The notes beneath the pieces are model-generated. The model had not been told where the DNA came from. It saw only the letters and a program-made list of their open reading frames with translations, and ran no database searches. A program made the position numbers and the translations under genes. This document shows positions 35,831 to 47,653 of a DNA stretch of 64,000 nucleotides, piece after piece; position 1 is the first letter of the stretch, and each line of letters starts with the position of its first letter. This stretch comes from Massilia litorea (GTDB taxonomy: Bacteria; Pseudomonadota; Gammaproteobacteria; Burkholderiales; Burkholderiaceae_D). The stretch covers positions 62,001-126,000 of the forward strand of contig NZ_CP062942.1 in the NCBI RefSeq assembly GCF_015101885.1, given 5' to 3'.

Positions 35831-37105
35831 ATGAAGCTCGAATCCTACTGGCTCGATACCGCACCCCCGTTCAACGGGGGCGCCGAAGGCAAGGTCCCGC
35901 CGCGTGCCGATGTCGTGGTCGTGGGGGGCGGCTTCACCGGCCTGTCCGCCGCGCTGGCGCTGGCCAGGAGCGGCGCGTCGGTGGTCCTGCTCGAAGCGGG
36001 CCGCGTGGCCGGCGAAGCCTCCGGCCGCAATGGCGGCCAGTGCAATACCGGCCTCGCGCACGACTACGCCGACCTCGCCGCGCGCCTGGGCGAACAGAAT
36101 GCGCGCGCCTTTTATCAAGCCTACGACAGTGCCGTCGACACCGTCGAGAATCTGGTGCGCGACGAGGGCATCGACTGCGACTTCCGCCGCTGCGGCAAGC
36201 TGAAGCTCGCCGCCAAACCGGAGCACTACGCCAAGCTGCAGAAGGTGCACCAGCAGCTGCAGTCCACGGTCGACCCGGGCGTGAAGCTGATCCCGCCGGA
36301 ACGCATGGCCGAGGAGATCGGGTCCGCCAGCTTTTATGGCGGCCTGCTGCAAAGCGAAGGCGCCCAGATGCACATGGGTAAATTCGGCGTCGGACTGGCG
36401 CAGGCGGCGGTGCGCGCCGGCGCCCGGGTCTACGAAAACGCAGCCGTGACCCGGATCGATCGCAGCGGCGGCGGCTACATCCTGAGCTGCGCCCGCGGCA
36501 CCATCGCGGCCGACCAGGTCTTCCTCGCCACCGGCAACTCCAGCCTCGGACCCTTCGGCCACTTCCGCCGGCGCCTGGTGTCGGTGGGCAGCTTCATCAT
36601 CGCCACCGAGCCGCTGGACAAGGCGACCCTCGACGACATCGCGCCCACTCGGCGCAACTACGTCACCACCAAGAACATCGGCAATTATTTTCGCATTACC
36701 CCGGACGACCGCCTGCTGTTCGGCGGCCGCGCCCGCTTCGCGCTGTCGAACCCGCAATCGGACCAGAAGAGCGGCCGCATCCTGTCCGACAAGATGACCG
36801 AATTCTTCCCCCAGCTGGCCAGCACCGCGATCGATTATTGCTGGGGCGGGCTGGTGGACATGACCGCCGACCGCCTGCCGCGCGCCGGCCAGCACGAAGG
36901 CATGTTCTATTCGCTGGGCTACAGCGGCCACGGGGTACAAATGTCGGTCCACATGGGCCAGCTGATGGCCGATATCATGGCCGGGCGTAGCGAGCTCAAT
37001 CCCTGGCGCGGCCTGGAATGGCCGTCGATCCCCGGCTATTTCGGCAACGCCTGGTTCCTTCCCTTCGTCGGGGCCTATTACAAGCTGCAGGACCGGCTGC
37101 ACTGA
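35831..37105 (+). CDS. FAD-dependent oxidoreductase, gamma-glutamylputrescine oxidase-like
   Basis: A 424-aa DAO-family flavoprotein with VVVVGGGFTGLSAALALARSG (about 28-48), the GEASGRNGGQCNTG segment typical of PuuB/OrdL oxidases, and the C-terminal SLGYSGHGVQMSVHMGQLMA. Members oxidise amines such as gamma-glutamylputrescine. ATG 35831 was preferred over an earlier in-frame start because similarity starts at LESYWLD, as in PuuB. It is followed by the ABC permease gene 12 bp later. Confidence 0.8.
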   Translation: MKLESYWLDTAPPFNGGAEGKVPPRADVVVVGGGFTGLSAALALARSGASVVLLEAGRVAGEASGRNGGQCNTGLAHDYADLAARLGEQNARAFYQAYDSAVDTVENLVRDEGIDCDFRRCGKLKLAAKPEHYAKLQKVHQQLQSTVDPGVKLIPPERMAEEIGSASFYGGLLQSEGAQMHMGKFGVGLAQAAVRAGARVYENAAVTRIDRSGGGYILSCARGTIAADQVFLATGNSSLGPFGHFRRRLVSVGSFIIATEPLDKATLDDIAPTRRNYVTTKNIGNYFRITPDDRLLFGGRARFALSNPQSDQKSGRILSDKMTEFFPQLASTAIDYCWGGLVDMTADRLPRAGQHEGMFYSLGYSGHGVQMSVHMGQLMADIMAGRSELNPWRGLEWPSIPGYFGNAWFLPFVGAYYKLQDRLH

Positions 37106-37117
37106 AGGGAAGCGCAC

Positions 37118-38074
37118 ATGAACGGAACCATCGGAAGACTGCTGCTCCAGCGCCTCGGCCTCGGCCTGCTGACGCTCCTGATCGTATCGGTGGTGGTCTT
37201 CATGATCACCAACCTGCTGCCGGGCGACGCCGCCGAGGAGTCGCTGGGACAGGCTGCCACGCCCGAGGCGGTGGCCGCGCTGCGCGCGCAATATGGCCTC
37301 GACCAGCCGGCTCCGCTGCGCTACCTGCACTGGCTGGGCAACCTGGCCGGCGGCGACGCCGGCGCCTCGATCGTGAACGGCATGCCGGTCTCCGACCTGA
37401 TCGGCAAGCGCCTGCCCAGTTCCCTGGTGCTGGCGGCGACCACGGCGCTGGTGTCGGTGCCGCTGGCGCTGACGCTGGGGATTTTGTCGGCCATGTACCG
37501 CGGTTCGCTCTTCGACCGCGCCGTGAACATGGCCGCCGTGTCGCTGGTGTCGGTCCCCGAATTCCTGATCGCCACGCTGGCGGTGCTGATCTTTGCAGTG
37601 AAACTGCGCTGGCTCTCGGCGCTCTCGCACACGGCCGACATCGGCACGCTGGGCGATTTCCTGCGTGCCTACGCGATGCCGGTGTTCACCCTGTGCTGCG
37701 TGATCGTGGCGCAGATGGCGCGCATGACGCGGGCGGCGGTGAGCGACCAGCTCGACGCGCCCTATGTCGAGATGGCGCGCCTGAAAGGGGCGGGGCCGGT
37801 GCGCATCGTGCTGCGCCACGCGCTGCCGAACGCCGTCGGGCCGATCGCCAACGCCGTCGCCCTGAGCCTGTCCTACCTGCTGGGCGGCGTGCTGATCGTC
37901 GAAAGCATCTTCAACTATCCCGGCATCGCCAACCTGATGATCGATGCGGTCACCACCCGCGACATCCCCCTGATCCAGGCCTGCGCCATGATCTTCTGCG
38001 GCGCCTACCTGGTGCTGGTGATGCTGGCCGATATCTGCGCCATCCTGTCCAACCCGCGCTTGAGGAATCCATGA
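37118..38074 (+). CDS. Dipeptide/oligopeptide-type ABC permease, DppB-like
   Basis: A 318-aa membrane protein with the DppB layout: an N-terminal helix (LGLLTLLIVSVVVFMITNLLPG), a short periplasmic region and a five-helix BPD_transp_1 core. The EAA loop is near VEMARLKGAGPVRIVLRHALPN (about 222-243). It imports peptides, opines or related compounds. The stop overlaps the next permease start by ATGA. A typical binding protein gene is absent here. Confidence 0.88.
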   Translation: MNGTIGRLLLQRLGLGLLTLLIVSVVVFMITNLLPGDAAEESLGQAATPEAVAALRAQYGLDQPAPLRYLHWLGNLAGGDAGASIVNGMPVSDLIGKRLPSSLVLAATTALVSVPLALTLGILSAMYRGSLFDRAVNMAAVSLVSVPEFLIATLAVLIFAVKLRWLSALSHTADIGTLGDFLRAYAMPVFTLCCVIVAQMARMTRAAVSDQLDAPYVEMARLKGAGPVRIVLRHALPNAVGPIANAVALSLSYLLGGVLIVESIFNYPGIANLMIDAVTTRDIPLIQACAMIFCGAYLVLVMLADICAILSNPRLRNP

Positions 38075-38928
38075 CGACGCCGATCACCTCCCTGCCGTCC
38101 GCTCCGGCACGGCGCCGCCTGCCGCTGGCCCTGTCGCCACTGGGCCTGCTCGGCCTGGTGCTCACCGTGCTCTGCCTGCTGATGGCGCTGGCGGGACCGA
38201 GCCTGTCGCCCTACGAGGCCTCGGCCATCGTCGACCAGGACGTGTTCGGGTCTATCAGCAGCCAGTTCCCGCTCGGGACCGATTATCTCGGCCGCGACAT
38301 GCTGAGCCGCATCCTGCACGGCGCCCGCTACACGGTGGCTCTGGCGCTGGCGGCGACCGTGCTCGCCAGCCTGACCGGCACGATGCTTGGCCTGTTCGCG
38401 GCCACCGCGGGCGGCCTGGTGGATGCCACCCTGAGCCGCGCGCTGGACGCCCTGATCTCGATCCCGAGCAAGATGTTCGCGCTGATGATGGTCGCTTCCT
38501 TCGGCTCCTCGGTGCCGCTGCTGATCGTGACGGCGGCGATCGGCTTCATGCCGGGTTCCTACCGCATCGCGCGGGCGCTGGCCGTGAACGTGCAGGCGAT
38601 GGACTTCGTGCAGGCGGCGCGCGCGCGCGGGGAAGGCATGGCCTACATCATGTGCGTCGAGATCCTGCCCAACATGATCCGCCCGGTGCTGGCCGACTTC
38701 GGCCTGCGCTTCGTCTTCGTCGTCCTGCTGCTCTCCGGCCTGTCCTTCCTCAGCCTGGGCGTGCAGCCGCCGGATGCGGACTGGGGTTCGCTGGTGCGCG
38801 AGAACATCGCCGGCCTCTCCGACGGCGCGCCCGCCGTCCTCATGCCGGCGCTGGCGATCGCCTTGTTGACGATCGGCGTGAACCTCCTGATCGATAACGT
38901 TCGCGGCAGCCGCGGAAAGGAAGGCTGA
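38071..38928 (+). CDS. Dipeptide/oligopeptide-type ABC permease, DppC-like
   Basis: A 285-aa permease. It has an N-terminal helix, then PLGTDYLGRDMLSRILHGAR (typical of DppC/OppC), and an EAA loop DFVQAARARGEGMAYIMCVE (about 178-197). ATG 38071 overlaps the stop of the DppB-like gene. It pairs with the DppB-like protein to form the channel. Confidence 0.88.
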   Translation: MTTPITSLPSAPARRRLPLALSPLGLLGLVLTVLCLLMALAGPSLSPYEASAIVDQDVFGSISSQFPLGTDYLGRDMLSRILHGARYTVALALAATVLASLTGTMLGLFAATAGGLVDATLSRALDALISIPSKMFALMMVASFGSSVPLLIVTAAIGFMPGSYRIARALAVNVQAMDFVQAARARGEGMAYIMCVEILPNMIRPVLADFGLRFVFVVLLLSGLSFLSLGVQPPDADWGSLVRENIAGLSDGAPAVLMPALAIALLTIGVNLLIDNVRGSRGKEG

Positions 38929-38930
38929 AC

Positions 38931-40756
<1,826 letters not shown>

Positions 40757-40760
<4 letters not shown>

Positions 40761-41068
40761 CAGGCCGATTCATCCGGCTGGCCGAGACCGGCCGCCCCAC
40801 CGTTCACTTCACGATCGACGGCCGCCCGGCCCAGGCCCTGGCCGGCGATACCCTGCTGGTGGCCATGCTGGGCGCGGTGCGCAGCGTGCGGACCTCCGAA
40901 TTCGGCGACGGCCGGCGCGCCGGCTTTTGCCTGATGGGCGCCTGCCAGGATTGCTGGGTCTGGACTGCTGACGGACAGCGCCTGCGCGCCTGCTCGACCC
41001 CGATCGCCGAGGGCATGCAGATCGTCACCGAGAACACGGAGGCCGCATGGCTCAAGCTCGCGTCGTAG
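40757..41068 (+). CDS. 2Fe-2S subunit of an HcnABC-like dehydrogenase
   Basis: A 103-aa Fer2_4-type protein with CLMGACQDCWV (about 59-69) and a fourth Cys in LRACSTPI. Such small subunits belong to the three-subunit flavin dehydrogenases: hydrogen cyanide synthase (HcnA), opine oxidase and D-hydroxyproline dehydrogenase. It overlaps the ATPase gene by 4 bp and the next gene by 22 bp, so translation is tightly coupled. Confidence 0.85.
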
Positions 41069-42423
41069 TGGTGGGAGCCGGTCCGGCCGGCGTGCGCTGC
41101 GCCGAGCAGCTGGTGGCGGCGGGCCTGCGTCCAATCGTGATTGACGAAGGGCGGCGCGACGGCGGCCAGATCTACCGCCGCCAGCCCGAGGGGTTTACGC
41201 GCAGCTACGCCACCCTGTACGGTTCCGAAGCGCAGCGCGCCGAATCCCTGCACCGCGGCTTCGATGCGCTCAAAGGCAGGATCGACTACCGCAGCGAGAC
41301 CCTGGCCTGGAACATCACGGCCGGCGAACTGCATGTCGTGCATGAAGGCGCGGCTTCGCGCATCGGCTTCGATGCCCTGATCATCTGTTCCGGGGCGACC
41401 GACCGCCTGATGCCCGTGAAAGGCTGGCATTATGCCGGCACCTACAGCCTGGGCGCCGCGCAGATCGCCCTCAAGTCGCAGGCCTGCTCGGTCGGCAGGG
41501 AAGTCGTGTTCATGGGCACCGGGCCGCTGCTCTACCTGGTCGCCTACCAGTACCTGAAGGCCGGCGCGAAGGTGGCGGGCGTGCTCGACACCTCGCGCCT
41601 GCGCGACCAGCTGAAAGCCTTGCCGCAGTTGCTGGCGCGTCCGCGCCTGCTGCGCAATGGCCTGTCCTTCATGGCCAGCCTGCGCAAGGCCGGCGTGCCG
41701 CTGCTGGCGGGGATCGAACCGCTCGAAATCAAGGGCGATGCGCAGCAGGGCGTGCAAAGCGTGGTGGTGCGCGAGGCAAACGGGGCGCAGCGCGAGATCG
41801 CCTGCGACGCGGTCGCGATGGGCTACCACCTGCGCCCCGAGACCCAGCTGGCCGATCTGGCGCGCTGTGCTTTCCGCTTCGATCCAGAAGGGCGTCAGTG
41901 GCTGCCCGAGGTGACTCTGGAGGGGCGCAGCTCGGTGCCCGGCGTGTATCTTGCCGGCGACGGCGCGCGCATCCTGGGCGCGGACGGCGCCGAGAACGCG
42001 GGACGGCTGGCGGCGCTGTCCGCCCTGGCGGATCTCGGCCTGCAGGTCGATCGCGCCGCGGTCGAGCAGCTGCTCGGCCAGCAGCAGAAGATGGACCGCT
42101 TCCGGCGCGGCCTGGTGCAGGGTTTTCCATGGCCGGTGCAGCAGGCCGCGCAACTGCCAGACGAGGCCATCGTCTGCCGCTGCGAGAGCATTACCGCGGG
42201 CGAGCTGCGGCGTGTGACGCGCGAGATGGGCGCCTGCGAAGCAAACCGCGCCAAGGCTTTCAGCCGGGTCGGGATGGGACGTTGCCAGGGCCGCTACTGC
42301 GGCCAGGCCGGCGCCGAGATCGTCGCCCATGCCGCCGGCGTGCCGGTCGAACTGGTCGGCCGCCTGCGCGGCCAGGCCCCCGTCAAACCGCTGGCGGTTG
42401 TCACCCGTGAGGAGCAGGAATGA
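41047..42423 (+). CDS. FAD/NAD(P)-binding alpha subunit with BFD-like 2Fe-2S domain
   Basis: A 458-aa protein with an N-terminal VVVVGAGPAGVRCAEQLVAA (about 6-25). A second nucleotide-binding region follows (EVVFMGTGPLLYLVAYQYLK), and the C-terminal BFD/Fer2-like domain has CRC near residue 378 and CQGRYC (about 417). This is the HcnB/OoxA/hydroxyproline dehydrogenase alpha layout. It oxidises the flavin and passes electrons on to the 2Fe-2S subunit. It overlaps the following gene by ATGA. Confidence 0.87.
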   Translation: MAQARVVVVGAGPAGVRCAEQLVAAGLRPIVIDEGRRDGGQIYRRQPEGFTRSYATLYGSEAQRAESLHRGFDALKGRIDYRSETLAWNITAGELHVVHEGAASRIGFDALIICSGATDRLMPVKGWHYAGTYSLGAAQIALKSQACSVGREVVFMGTGPLLYLVAYQYLKAGAKVAGVLDTSRLRDQLKALPQLLARPRLLRNGLSFMASLRKAGVPLLAGIEPLEIKGDAQQGVQSVVVREANGAQREIACDAVAMGYHLRPETQLADLARCAFRFDPEGRQWLPEVTLEGRSSVPGVYLAGDGARILGADGAENAGRLAALSALADLGLQVDRAAVEQLLGQQQKMDRFRRGLVQGFPWPVQQAAQLPDEAIVCRCESITAGELRRVTREMGACEANRAKAFSRVGMGRCQGRYCGQAGAEIVAHAAGVPVELVGRLRGQAPVKPLAVVTREEQE

Positions 42424-43574
42424 ATGCGCAATCCGCAGACGTATTGATCATCGGCGGGGGGCTGATGGGCGCCTCCGCCGCCTACTTCCTGCGCCGCCGC
42501 GGCGTCTCCGTGATCGTGCTCGAGCGCGGCCTGGTCGGACAGCAGGCCAGCGGCACCAATTTCGGCAACGCACGGCGCCAGGCGCGCAACCTGCAACAGC
42601 TGCCGCTGGCGAACCGCGCCTATGAGATCTGGAAGCAGCTGCCGCAACTGATCGACGACGATCTCGAGTTCGTGCAGCCCGGCCACATCCGGGTCGCCTA
42701 TACCGAGGAGCAGGTGGGGGTGCTGGAAAAGTATGCGCGCGATACGCGCGAGTACGGGCTGCACCTGCAGATGATCTACGGCGACGAGATGCGTGCGCGC
42801 TATCCCTTCCTCGGCAAGGAGGTGAGGGCGGCCTCGCTGTCGCCGGACGACGGCCATGCCAACCCGCGCCTGGCGGCGCCGGCCTTTGCGCGCGCCGCGA
42901 TCCGGATTGGCGCGCATATCTTCGAGAACACGGAAGTGACGGAACTGGCCAAGGAAGGCGGCGAATTCCGCGCCGGCTGCAGCGACGGCCGCGTGTTCCG
43001 GGCGCCCAGCATGCTGGTGGCCAGCGGGGCATGGGGCGATACCATGAGCGCCCAGTTCGGCGAGCCGGTGCCGCTGGTGGCGCGCGGTCCGCAGCTCGGC
43101 GTGACCGAGCCGATGCCTTACCGCATCGGGCCCAGCATCGGGGTGGCCACGCCGCTGCTCGAGGAGACCCTTTACGTCCGCCAGATCAAGCGCGGCAACA
43201 TCATCTTCGGCGGCTGCGGCCGCGGTCCTGCGCATACCGATACCCGCCGCGCCTACGTCCTGCCGGAACACATCCTGACCCAGTTCCGCCAGCTGGCGCG
43301 GCTGCTGCCGCCGGTGGCACGCCTGTCCGTCATCCGCACCTGGAGCGGGATCGAAGGCTACATGCCCGACAGCCTGCCGATCATGGGGCCGAGCGCGAAA
43401 GTCAGCGGCCTGTATTACGCCTTCGGCTTCAGCGGCCACGGCTTCCAGATCGGTCCCGGCGTGGGCGACGTGATGGCGGAATTGATCGCCACCGGCAGCA
43501 CCAGCACGCCGATCGAACCTTTCCTGATCAAGCGCTTCATGCAGGCCCCGGCGGAGCAGGTGCTGGCGGTGTAG
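42420..43574 (+). CDS. DAO-family beta subunit, HcnC-like
   Basis: A 384-aa DAO flavoprotein with DVLIIGGGLMGASAAYFLRR (about 7-26), SGTNFGNARRQARNLQQLPL (typical of HcnC/D-hydroxyproline dehydrogenase beta) and AFGFSGHGFQIGPGVGDVMA at the end. It should hold the substrate-oxidising site. The substrate could be a D-amino acid, an opine, hydroxyproline or glycine. The three subunits together with the transporter and the other oxidase point to uptake and oxidation of an amino-acid derivative. It ends the operon. Confidence 0.87.
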   Translation: MNAQSADVLIIGGGLMGASAAYFLRRRGVSVIVLERGLVGQQASGTNFGNARRQARNLQQLPLANRAYEIWKQLPQLIDDDLEFVQPGHIRVAYTEEQVGVLEKYARDTREYGLHLQMIYGDEMRARYPFLGKEVRAASLSPDDGHANPRLAAPAFARAAIRIGAHIFENTEVTELAKEGGEFRAGCSDGRVFRAPSMLVASGAWGDTMSAQFGEPVPLVARGPQLGVTEPMPYRIGPSIGVATPLLEETLYVRQIKRGNIIFGGCGRGPAHTDTRRAYVLPEHILTQFRQLARLLPPVARLSVIRTWSGIEGYMPDSLPIMGPSAKVSGLYYAFGFSGHGFQIGPGVGDVMAELIATGSTSTPIEPFLIKRFMQAPAEQVLAV

Positions 43575-43622
43575 CGGAAGGGTAGCCGCGAGGAGGTTTA
43601 TCGACTGCAGTTTGATCGCACT

Positions 43623-44063
43623 TCACTTTGGAGAAGGTCTGTTCGCGTTGTCTTTCACCAGCGACGCGCGACGTGAGAAGCGGGCCGAGTCCCCCGCAGT
43701 CGAAATCATATTTACGGAGCCGTCCGGATTGTCGATTCTATGCGCCACCGGAATGACCCGTTTGCCGCTCAGCTGCGATTGAACCGAACGCGATACGTAC
43801 ATCAGGGCATCCCGGCGCGCGCTCAGCCATGCTTGATAGTCGCGGTCGGGCCCCCCCATTGGGGCATCCGAAAGGCGGAGCCGGTGGAGCGTATCCAGCG
43901 ATCGGAGTGCCAGTAAAGAATCACTGGCGGCCGAGACCAAGATGTCGTGCTGCTGCTCGTTTGCCGACGCGAGCGCTAGGCTCGTCGAAGCAACGCACGG
44001 CATGCTCGTGCAGGACCGCTGCGATGTTGCGCATGTCCGAATTAACCTGTTATGTTCGAGCAA
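43623..44063 (-). pseudogene. Remnant of a periplasmic sensor (PDC/Cache-like) domain
   Basis: The frame carries YVSRSVQSQLSGKRVIPVAH and IDNPDGS. These look like the second half of a PDC/Cache sensor domain of diguanylate cyclases, where the pattern is SxPVxSRxTGxWxIxxARRI-DAPDGSF. After DGS the frame changes to unrelated sequence (frameshift), and no downstream signalling domain is present. It is probably a fragment of a sensor protein. The call rests on a short pattern, so confidence is modest. Confidence 0.45.
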
Positions 44064-45045
44064 TAATTCCGGATGATGGGCATGCGTACCGGCAGGGCAT
44101 TCAGTCCCGGCAAGGCAATCCAGAACGCGATCGGATCCTTTCGAAGTCTGCGAACAGATCGCAGTGACAGGAGGACTTGCCTAAAGGTTTGCAGCAGCGG
44201 CCATCGTTGATCTGAGTAGCAAATACACAATAAATTTGCTCGCCGAAACCGTTCATCAGGCTGAATTTAGTCAGCCAGTTCAGGCCGTTGACGTCGGCAA
44301 ATCGATGACAGAAACACTTAATGCGCTTCTAAACGATCGCGATGTGGTTGAGTACTAAACAGTAGGGGAGCAAAGTTTGGCCTGGAAATAACATGACAGA
44401 CGCAGAACGTTCTGTACAACCTTGTCAACGTATCCGTAATCGCACAGGATTAGCAGCGCTAACTCGACAATAGAAACCATATTGTCGAGTCTCGGTGCGA
44501 TAGCAGGTGAGGCTAAATCTTCACTGGCTATACTAACGTTGCTGCCCGGTTGCGCACTCTTAATCGAACGGTCGTCGCTTCGCCAAAAGCACACGAATGT
44601 AGCAGGTTATTTGATCTATAAGCACTGCGGTGGAGCAGGTCGGCGAGTTGACGAACGTCAGGCGTGGCTTACATCTGAGACAACTTTTTGCAATCGGTCT
44701 TGACCTTGGGGAATGACAACTAGCGTGCTTCAGCATGCCCAATAGGTTTGCCGGATCATTCTGGTCGTTCACATCAACATCGCGTCGAATGTCGTCCTAA
44801 ATTAGGACGAGGTCCTTTGGGGTTGCCAGGCAGCGGCGTGCGCCGAACTGAGCGCATGCGCCAAGCTGTTACAGCGAGCCCGACGAGGTGCCCCATGACT
44901 TGGCGCTGGGGTAGCTCGGGTTATCAAGGACGATGAGTGCCGTTGCCTCGACCGGATTGTCGCATGATGCTACAGGCGCAGCCTGTCGTGCCGGGCCTTC
45001 CCTGTCTGACCAACTTTTAGAGCTGAGGGGTCATGCTACTATCGT
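44064..45045. other. Gene-poor accessory interval
   Basis: No convincing gene is seen. A short frame without a good start codon at about 44205-44358 reads DVGKSMTETLNALLNDRDVV before its stop and may be the end of a lost gene. GC is visibly lower than in the metabolic block to the left. AGCTGAGGGG near 45021 may be the ribosome-binding site of the next gene. Confidence 0.4.
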
Positions 45046-47205
45046 ATGTATATTCGAACGCGTTGCGCGGCTCTCATCATGACCTTTGGTACTTCCTCAC
45101 TCATACAGCCCCAGCTTGACGAGCTTCTTGATCACCTGCCTGCAGGCGTTGTTGTGCATGGTGCGGACGGTCGCGTTCTGAATGCCAACCGGACCGCCTG
45201 CGAACTGATCGGTAAGCACCTTGAGCAATTGAGAGGAACCGAATCTACCAAAGAGGCGTGGACCCTATTGTGTGCCGATGGGACGCCGATGGCGCCTGGG
45301 GATTTCCCCGTTAACGTGGTTCTGCGAACTGGCAACAAGGTGTCCGAGTTGGTCATCGGTAATCCTGGCCCGGAGCCCGAATTGACACGCTGGGTAATCT
45401 GCAATGCTTATCCAGAATTCGATTCCAAAGGCGCTCTGTGTCGGGTGATCGTATGCTTTACCGACTGCACTGCGATGAAACAGGCCGAGCAAGGCCTGCA
45501 GCAGTCAGAGGAGCGGCTACGCCTGGCTCTGCAGGGTTCGACAGACGCGGTATGGGACTATGATCTTATCAAGGACAAGATTTATTATTCGGATCGATGG
45601 TGGAGCATGCTCGGCTACCAGTCCGGCGAGTTAGGGGCCCACACAAGCTTATGGGTGGAGCTCACGGACCCTGATGACAAGCCGCGCGTCACCAGTTACT
45701 GGAGTAACCTACTTAGCAGCAAGCTAAATACGTACAGCGTAGAGTGGAGCTTACGCCACCGCGATGGGCACTATGTGCCCATACTGTCGCGTGGCTTGGT
45801 GACGCGCGATACCAACGGCAAGGCGTTGCGCGTTTCCGGCACAAATACCGATCTTACCGAACGCAAATTAGCAGAGCGGCGCATCTACCAATTAGCCTAT
45901 TACAATCATCTTACCGGCCTGCCCAACCGTCGCTTACTTAGCGAAGAGCTAGACAAAATCTTAGCGCGCAGCCAACGATCGGGACTCCTTGGCGCCGTAA
46001 TTTGTATAGACCTGGACAATTTCAAGCTGCTCAACGATACGATGGGCCGTGATTTTGGGGACATGCTGCTACGCCAAGTAGCCGGGCGTCTACGTTGTTC
46101 GCTGCGTCATTGCGATCAGCTGGCCCATCTAGGTAGCGACGAATTTGTCCTCGTCCTGGAAGACTTGGGAGCTGACTCCCATGAAGCAATCACAGAAGCC
46201 CAGCATGTCTTGCAGAAGCTTCATTATACCCTTGGGCAGCCACATCAATTTAATCGGCGGTCGGTCGTGATCACGCCGAGCATGGGCGTCACGCTTTTAG
46301 ATGGCGCGTCGGCTGACATCGAGACCTTACTAAAGCAAGCCAATTTGGCCATGTGTCAGGCCAAGTCGCACGGCCGAAACAGCTCGCGTTTCTTCGACCC
46401 TTGCATGCAAGCTGCAGCCGAGCACCAAGCAATGCTTGAGCTCGCCATGCGCGAGGGCCTCTTAGCACGCCAATTCGTATTGTTCTGCCAGCCCCAGTTT
46501 GATACCCGAGGCCGGCTGGTAGGCGCTGAAGTGCTCGTCCGGTGGTACCGCTCTAATGGTGAGATACTTAGCCCTGACGAGTTCATCGGCTTGGCGGAGT
46601 CGTCAGGCTTGATCGTTCCGCTAGGCCAGTATGTGCTTGAGGAGGCTTGCCATGCGCTAGCGCGCTGGCAAGATGACCATTCGCTTAGAGAACTCGAGCT
46701 TGCAGTCAATGTCAGCGTACGCCAGCTACGCAGTGCGAATTTTACCGAGAAGGTCGCCGATATCCTGCTCGAAACGGGCGCGCGCGCTAGCAAATTGTGC
46801 CTGGAGCTTACCGAAAGCGTCTTTGCTGAAAACGTCGCCGAGACCGTTGAACGAATGGACGAACTGTGCGGACATGGTGTGCAATTTTCGCTGGACGATT
46901 TTGGCACCGGTTACTCCTCACTTTCGTATCTCAAACGCTTTCCACTCACCGCTTTAAAAATCGACCGGGCATTTGTACATGATGTGCATGTCAATCCGGA
47001 CGCAGTGCCCATCGTCAAAGCGATTATTGCGCTCGCTCGCTCGCTCAAGCTCGAAATTGTCGCCGAAGGGGTGGAGCATGAAGCCCAGCGAAACTTCCTG
47101 ATTGATAGCGGCTGTAACACACTACAAGGATACCTGCTGGGCAAACCAATGCCGATATCGGAGTTTGAACAGATGTATAGTAGCGGCTGTGTTGGCCATG
47201 CATAA
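45046..47205 (+). CDS. PAS-GGDEF-EAL cyclic-di-GMP protein
   Basis: A 719-aa protein with two PAS-type domains (about 20-130 and 145-270), a GGDEF domain (about 285-440) and an EAL domain (about 460-705). The GGDEF active-site motif reads GSDEF (about 363-367), so cyclase activity is probably lost and the domain may only bind GTP. The EAL domain looks active: EVLVRW (about 494), DDFGTGYSSLSYLKRF (about 617) and a late EGVE. It should degrade cyclic di-GMP in the cytoplasm. The start is ATG 45046, or ATG 45079 with a shorter N-terminus. Codon use is less GC-rich than in the left block. Confidence 0.88.
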   Translation: MYIRTRCAALIMTFGTSSLIQPQLDELLDHLPAGVVVHGADGRVLNANRTACELIGKHLEQLRGTESTKEAWTLLCADGTPMAPGDFPVNVVLRTGNKVSELVIGNPGPEPELTRWVICNAYPEFDSKGALCRVIVCFTDCTAMKQAEQGLQQSEERLRLALQGSTDAVWDYDLIKDKIYYSDRWWSMLGYQSGELGAHTSLWVELTDPDDKPRVTSYWSNLLSSKLNTYSVEWSLRHRDGHYVPILSRGLVTRDTNGKALRVSGTNTDLTERKLAERRIYQLAYYNHLTGLPNRRLLSEELDKILARSQRSGLLGAVICIDLDNFKLLNDTMGRDFGDMLLRQVAGRLRCSLRHCDQLAHLGSDEFVLVLEDLGADSHEAITEAQHVLQKLHYTLGQPHQFNRRSVVITPSMGVTLLDGASADIETLLKQANLAMCQAKSHGRNSSRFFDPCMQAAAEHQAMLELAMREGLLARQFVLFCQPQFDTRGRLVGAEVLVRWYRSNGEILSPDEFIGLAESSGLIVPLGQYVLEEACHALARWQDDHSLRELELAVNVSVRQLRSANFTEKVADILLETGARASKLCLELTESVFAENVAETVERMDELCGHGVQFSLDDFGTGYSSLSYLKRFPLTALKIDRAFVHDVHVNPDAVPIVKAIIALARSLKLEIVAEGVEHEAQRNFLIDSGCNTLQGYLLGKPMPISEFEQMYSSGCVGHA

Positions 47206-47370
47206 CTCTCGCCAATATGGCGCGAGCAACACTAGCCCTCTCCATGAACGCCAATTCCGAATGTGGTCTTTCATCAAGCTTTCGCTTCAGAGCTTAAATC
47301 GCTCAATGACATGCCAGCGATCGACAATTCTCTTGCTAATTCCGAGTTGACTGCCCTGATCTAACCGCCA

Positions 47371-47400
47371 CAATAAAGAAAACGCCCAGGAGGGCGCGTT
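47371..47400 (-). terminator. Rho-independent terminator of the cold-shock gene
   Basis: On the minus strand, AACGCGCCC and GGGCGTT form a short stem (with one bulge) followed by TTTTCTTTATTG. It lies about 50 bp after the stop of the cold-shock gene. Confidence 0.6.
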
Positions 47401-47449
47401 CTGTCCTGGCTCAATCGCTTGCATCGCGCCGATCGGGTGAGGTCAACGA

Positions 47450-47653
47450 TCACTCAGGCTGAATGTTGGCAGCCTGCTTGCCCTTCGGGCCGTTTACGAC
47501 ATCGAAGGTCACGCGCTGGTTCTCGGCCAGCGACTTGAAGCCGGCAGCGTTAATAGCTGAAAAGTGCGCAAACAAGTCTTCGCCACCGCCATCTGGCGTA
47601 ATGAATCCAAAACCTTTTGCATCATTAAACCATTTCACAATACCGCTTGCCAT
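47450..47653 (-). CDS. cspA: Cold-shock protein, CspA family
   Basis: A 67-aa protein with the CSD sequence: [20 protein letters not shown] (RNP1 KGFGFI), DLFAHFSAI (RNP2-like) and [18 protein letters not shown]. It is an RNA chaperone of normal length. It has a long upstream region before the next plus-strand gene, as cold-shock genes usually have, and its own terminator. Confidence 0.95.
   Translation of the reverse strand: MASGIVKWFNDAKGFGFITPDGGGEDLFAHFSAINAAGFKSLAENQRVTFDVVNGPKGKQAANIQPE

Noticed and set aside
35750..37819. Minus-strand open frame of 689 codons over the oxidase and permease genes
   Set aside because: Shadow of GC-rich plus-strand genes; His/Gln/Arg-rich without domains.
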